From assembly GCA_021775795.1 (NCBI GenBank), contig JAJFHB010000185.1:1-6931 (forward strand): a stretch of DNA of 6,931 nt, in the 5' to 3' direction. Source of the DNA: Hyphomicrobiales bacterium (lineage in GTDB: Bacteria > Pseudomonadota > Alphaproteobacteria > Rhizobiales > JAJFHB01). Position 1 is the first letter of the stretch, and each line of letters opens with the position of its first letter. A program made the translations under genes and the position numbers. The notes under the pieces were generated by a model, which saw only the letters and a program-made list of their open reading frames with translations, was not told the origin of the DNA and ran no database searches. Below, one piece after another: positions 6,418 to 6,931 of the stretch.

Positions 6418-6931
6418 ATGCCCCTGACCAGACGCCACTTTGCGAGCGGCTTAGCCGCGACAGCAGCCCTCAGTGGCCTTGGGCCAGTCACGCCCGCGTC
6501 GGCGCAAGCAACCTACCGTGGACCCAATCTTATCGTGGTTCGTTTTGGCGGCGGCGTGCGTCGGGCGGAAACCATAGTAGATAAAACGACCTACGCCCCC
6601 TTTCTGATGCACACCTTGAGCCAGCGCGGTGTGCTCATTCCCGATATGACGATTGCCCAACTGGACGGCGTCGATTCGAGCCATGCTGAAGGCACGTTGA
6701 ATGTTCTCACCGGCCGCTATCGGGCCTACCGGGATGCCGGCTCCCGCCTTGCCTCTGAGCGCCTGGAACCGACACAACCGACCCTGTTTGAGTATTTCCG
6801 CAGGGCCTTCGACGTGCCCGCCCACCAGACGCTTCTGATAAATGGTGAGGACAGGCCACAGGAGGAGTTTTTTACCTACGGTGTGCATCGCCACTTTGGT
6901 GTCGAGTACCGCTCAGAAATGTTGAGCCTGC
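6418..6931 (+). CDS. Tat-exported protein, putative alkaline phosphatase/sulfatase superfamily, 3' end outside window
   Basis: The frame is open from the ATG at 6418 to the window edge (171 codons, no stop). The N-terminus is a twin-arginine signal: TRRHFAS (4-10), a hydrophobic run (LAATAALSGLG), and a likely cleavage site after PASA (26-29), before QA. The mature protein should therefore be exported already folded, often with a metal cofactor. The mature start GPNLIVVRFGGGVRRAET (35-52), the later SSHAEGTLNVLTGRY (87-101) and PTLFEYFRRAFDVP (121-134) resemble the opening of alkaline phosphatase/sulfatase-superfamily proteins, where a PN-IVV strand leads to metal ligands and an LLTGRY-like segment follows the catalytic region. 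However, the Asp residues usually found after that first strand are replaced by FGGG, so the catalytic status is unclear. The start is set by AAGGGA 7 nt upstream. Existence of the gene and Tat export are well supported; the superfamily call is tentative. Confidence 0.7.
   Translation, partial: MPLTRRHFASGLAATAALSGLGPVTPASAQATYRGPNLIVVRFGGGVRRAETIVDKTTYAPFLMHTLSQRGVLIPDMTIAQLDGVDSSHAEGTLNVLTGRYRAYRDAGSRLASERLEPTQPTLFEYFRRAFDVPAHQTLLINGEDRPQEEFFTYGVHRHFGVEYRSEMLSL

Noticed and set aside
5844..6491. 215-codon minus-strand open frame across the STAS end, the gap and the Tat gene start
   Set aside because: It overlaps two better-supported genes at both ends, is Arg/Ser-rich and lacks recognisable motifs.

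Overview
The window looks like chromosomal DNA from an alphaproteobacterium, probably marine or salt-adapted. This is inferred from the style of the ArgRS protein, a base composition that looks to be in the upper fifties percent GC by eye, and a NaChBac/NavAb-type sodium channel, a family often found in marine bacteria. The species cannot be named from sequence alone, and no mobile element, CRISPR array, tRNA or rRNA was seen.

Layout. At the left edge (1-918, + strand) is the end of a BASS/SBF-type (bile acid:sodium symporter-like) membrane transporter whose start lies outside the window. It converges, with a 14-nt gap, on a minus-strand cluster read from right to left: glnS (5271-3574), argS (3532-1769) and a prokaryotic voltage-gated sodium channel (1748-933). 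The gaps of 41 and 20 nt suggest one transcript carrying two class I aminoacyl-tRNA synthetases with an ion channel as its last gene. A TATAAT-type promoter about 130 nt upstream of glnS and a leader with three small tandem hairpins may control it.

Divergent from glnS, across a 346-nt gap, is a small STAS-domain protein (5618-5941, +) of the anti-sigma-factor-antagonist fold. The usual phosphorylated serine position holds alanine. After it comes a 476-nt gap with no convincing gene. It holds a good sigma70-like promoter overlapped by a perfect 11-bp inverted repeat, several possible RNA hairpins, and an odd cysteine-rich open frame on the minus strand. The window ends inside a Tat-exported protein (6418-6931+, +) that resembles the alkaline phosphatase/sulfatase superfamily but lacks the usual N-terminal metal-ligand aspartates.

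How the genes fit together. glnS and argS supply charged Gln- and Arg-tRNA. The channel and the presumably sodium-coupled BASS-like transporter are both plausibly tied to the sodium gradient. The STAS protein and the exported hydrolase have no clear partner in the window. No obviously new multi-gene system is visible. The most unusual points are the synthetase-channel gene cluster, the non-phosphorylatable STAS protein, and the regulated-looking, structured non-coding stretch before the Tat protein.
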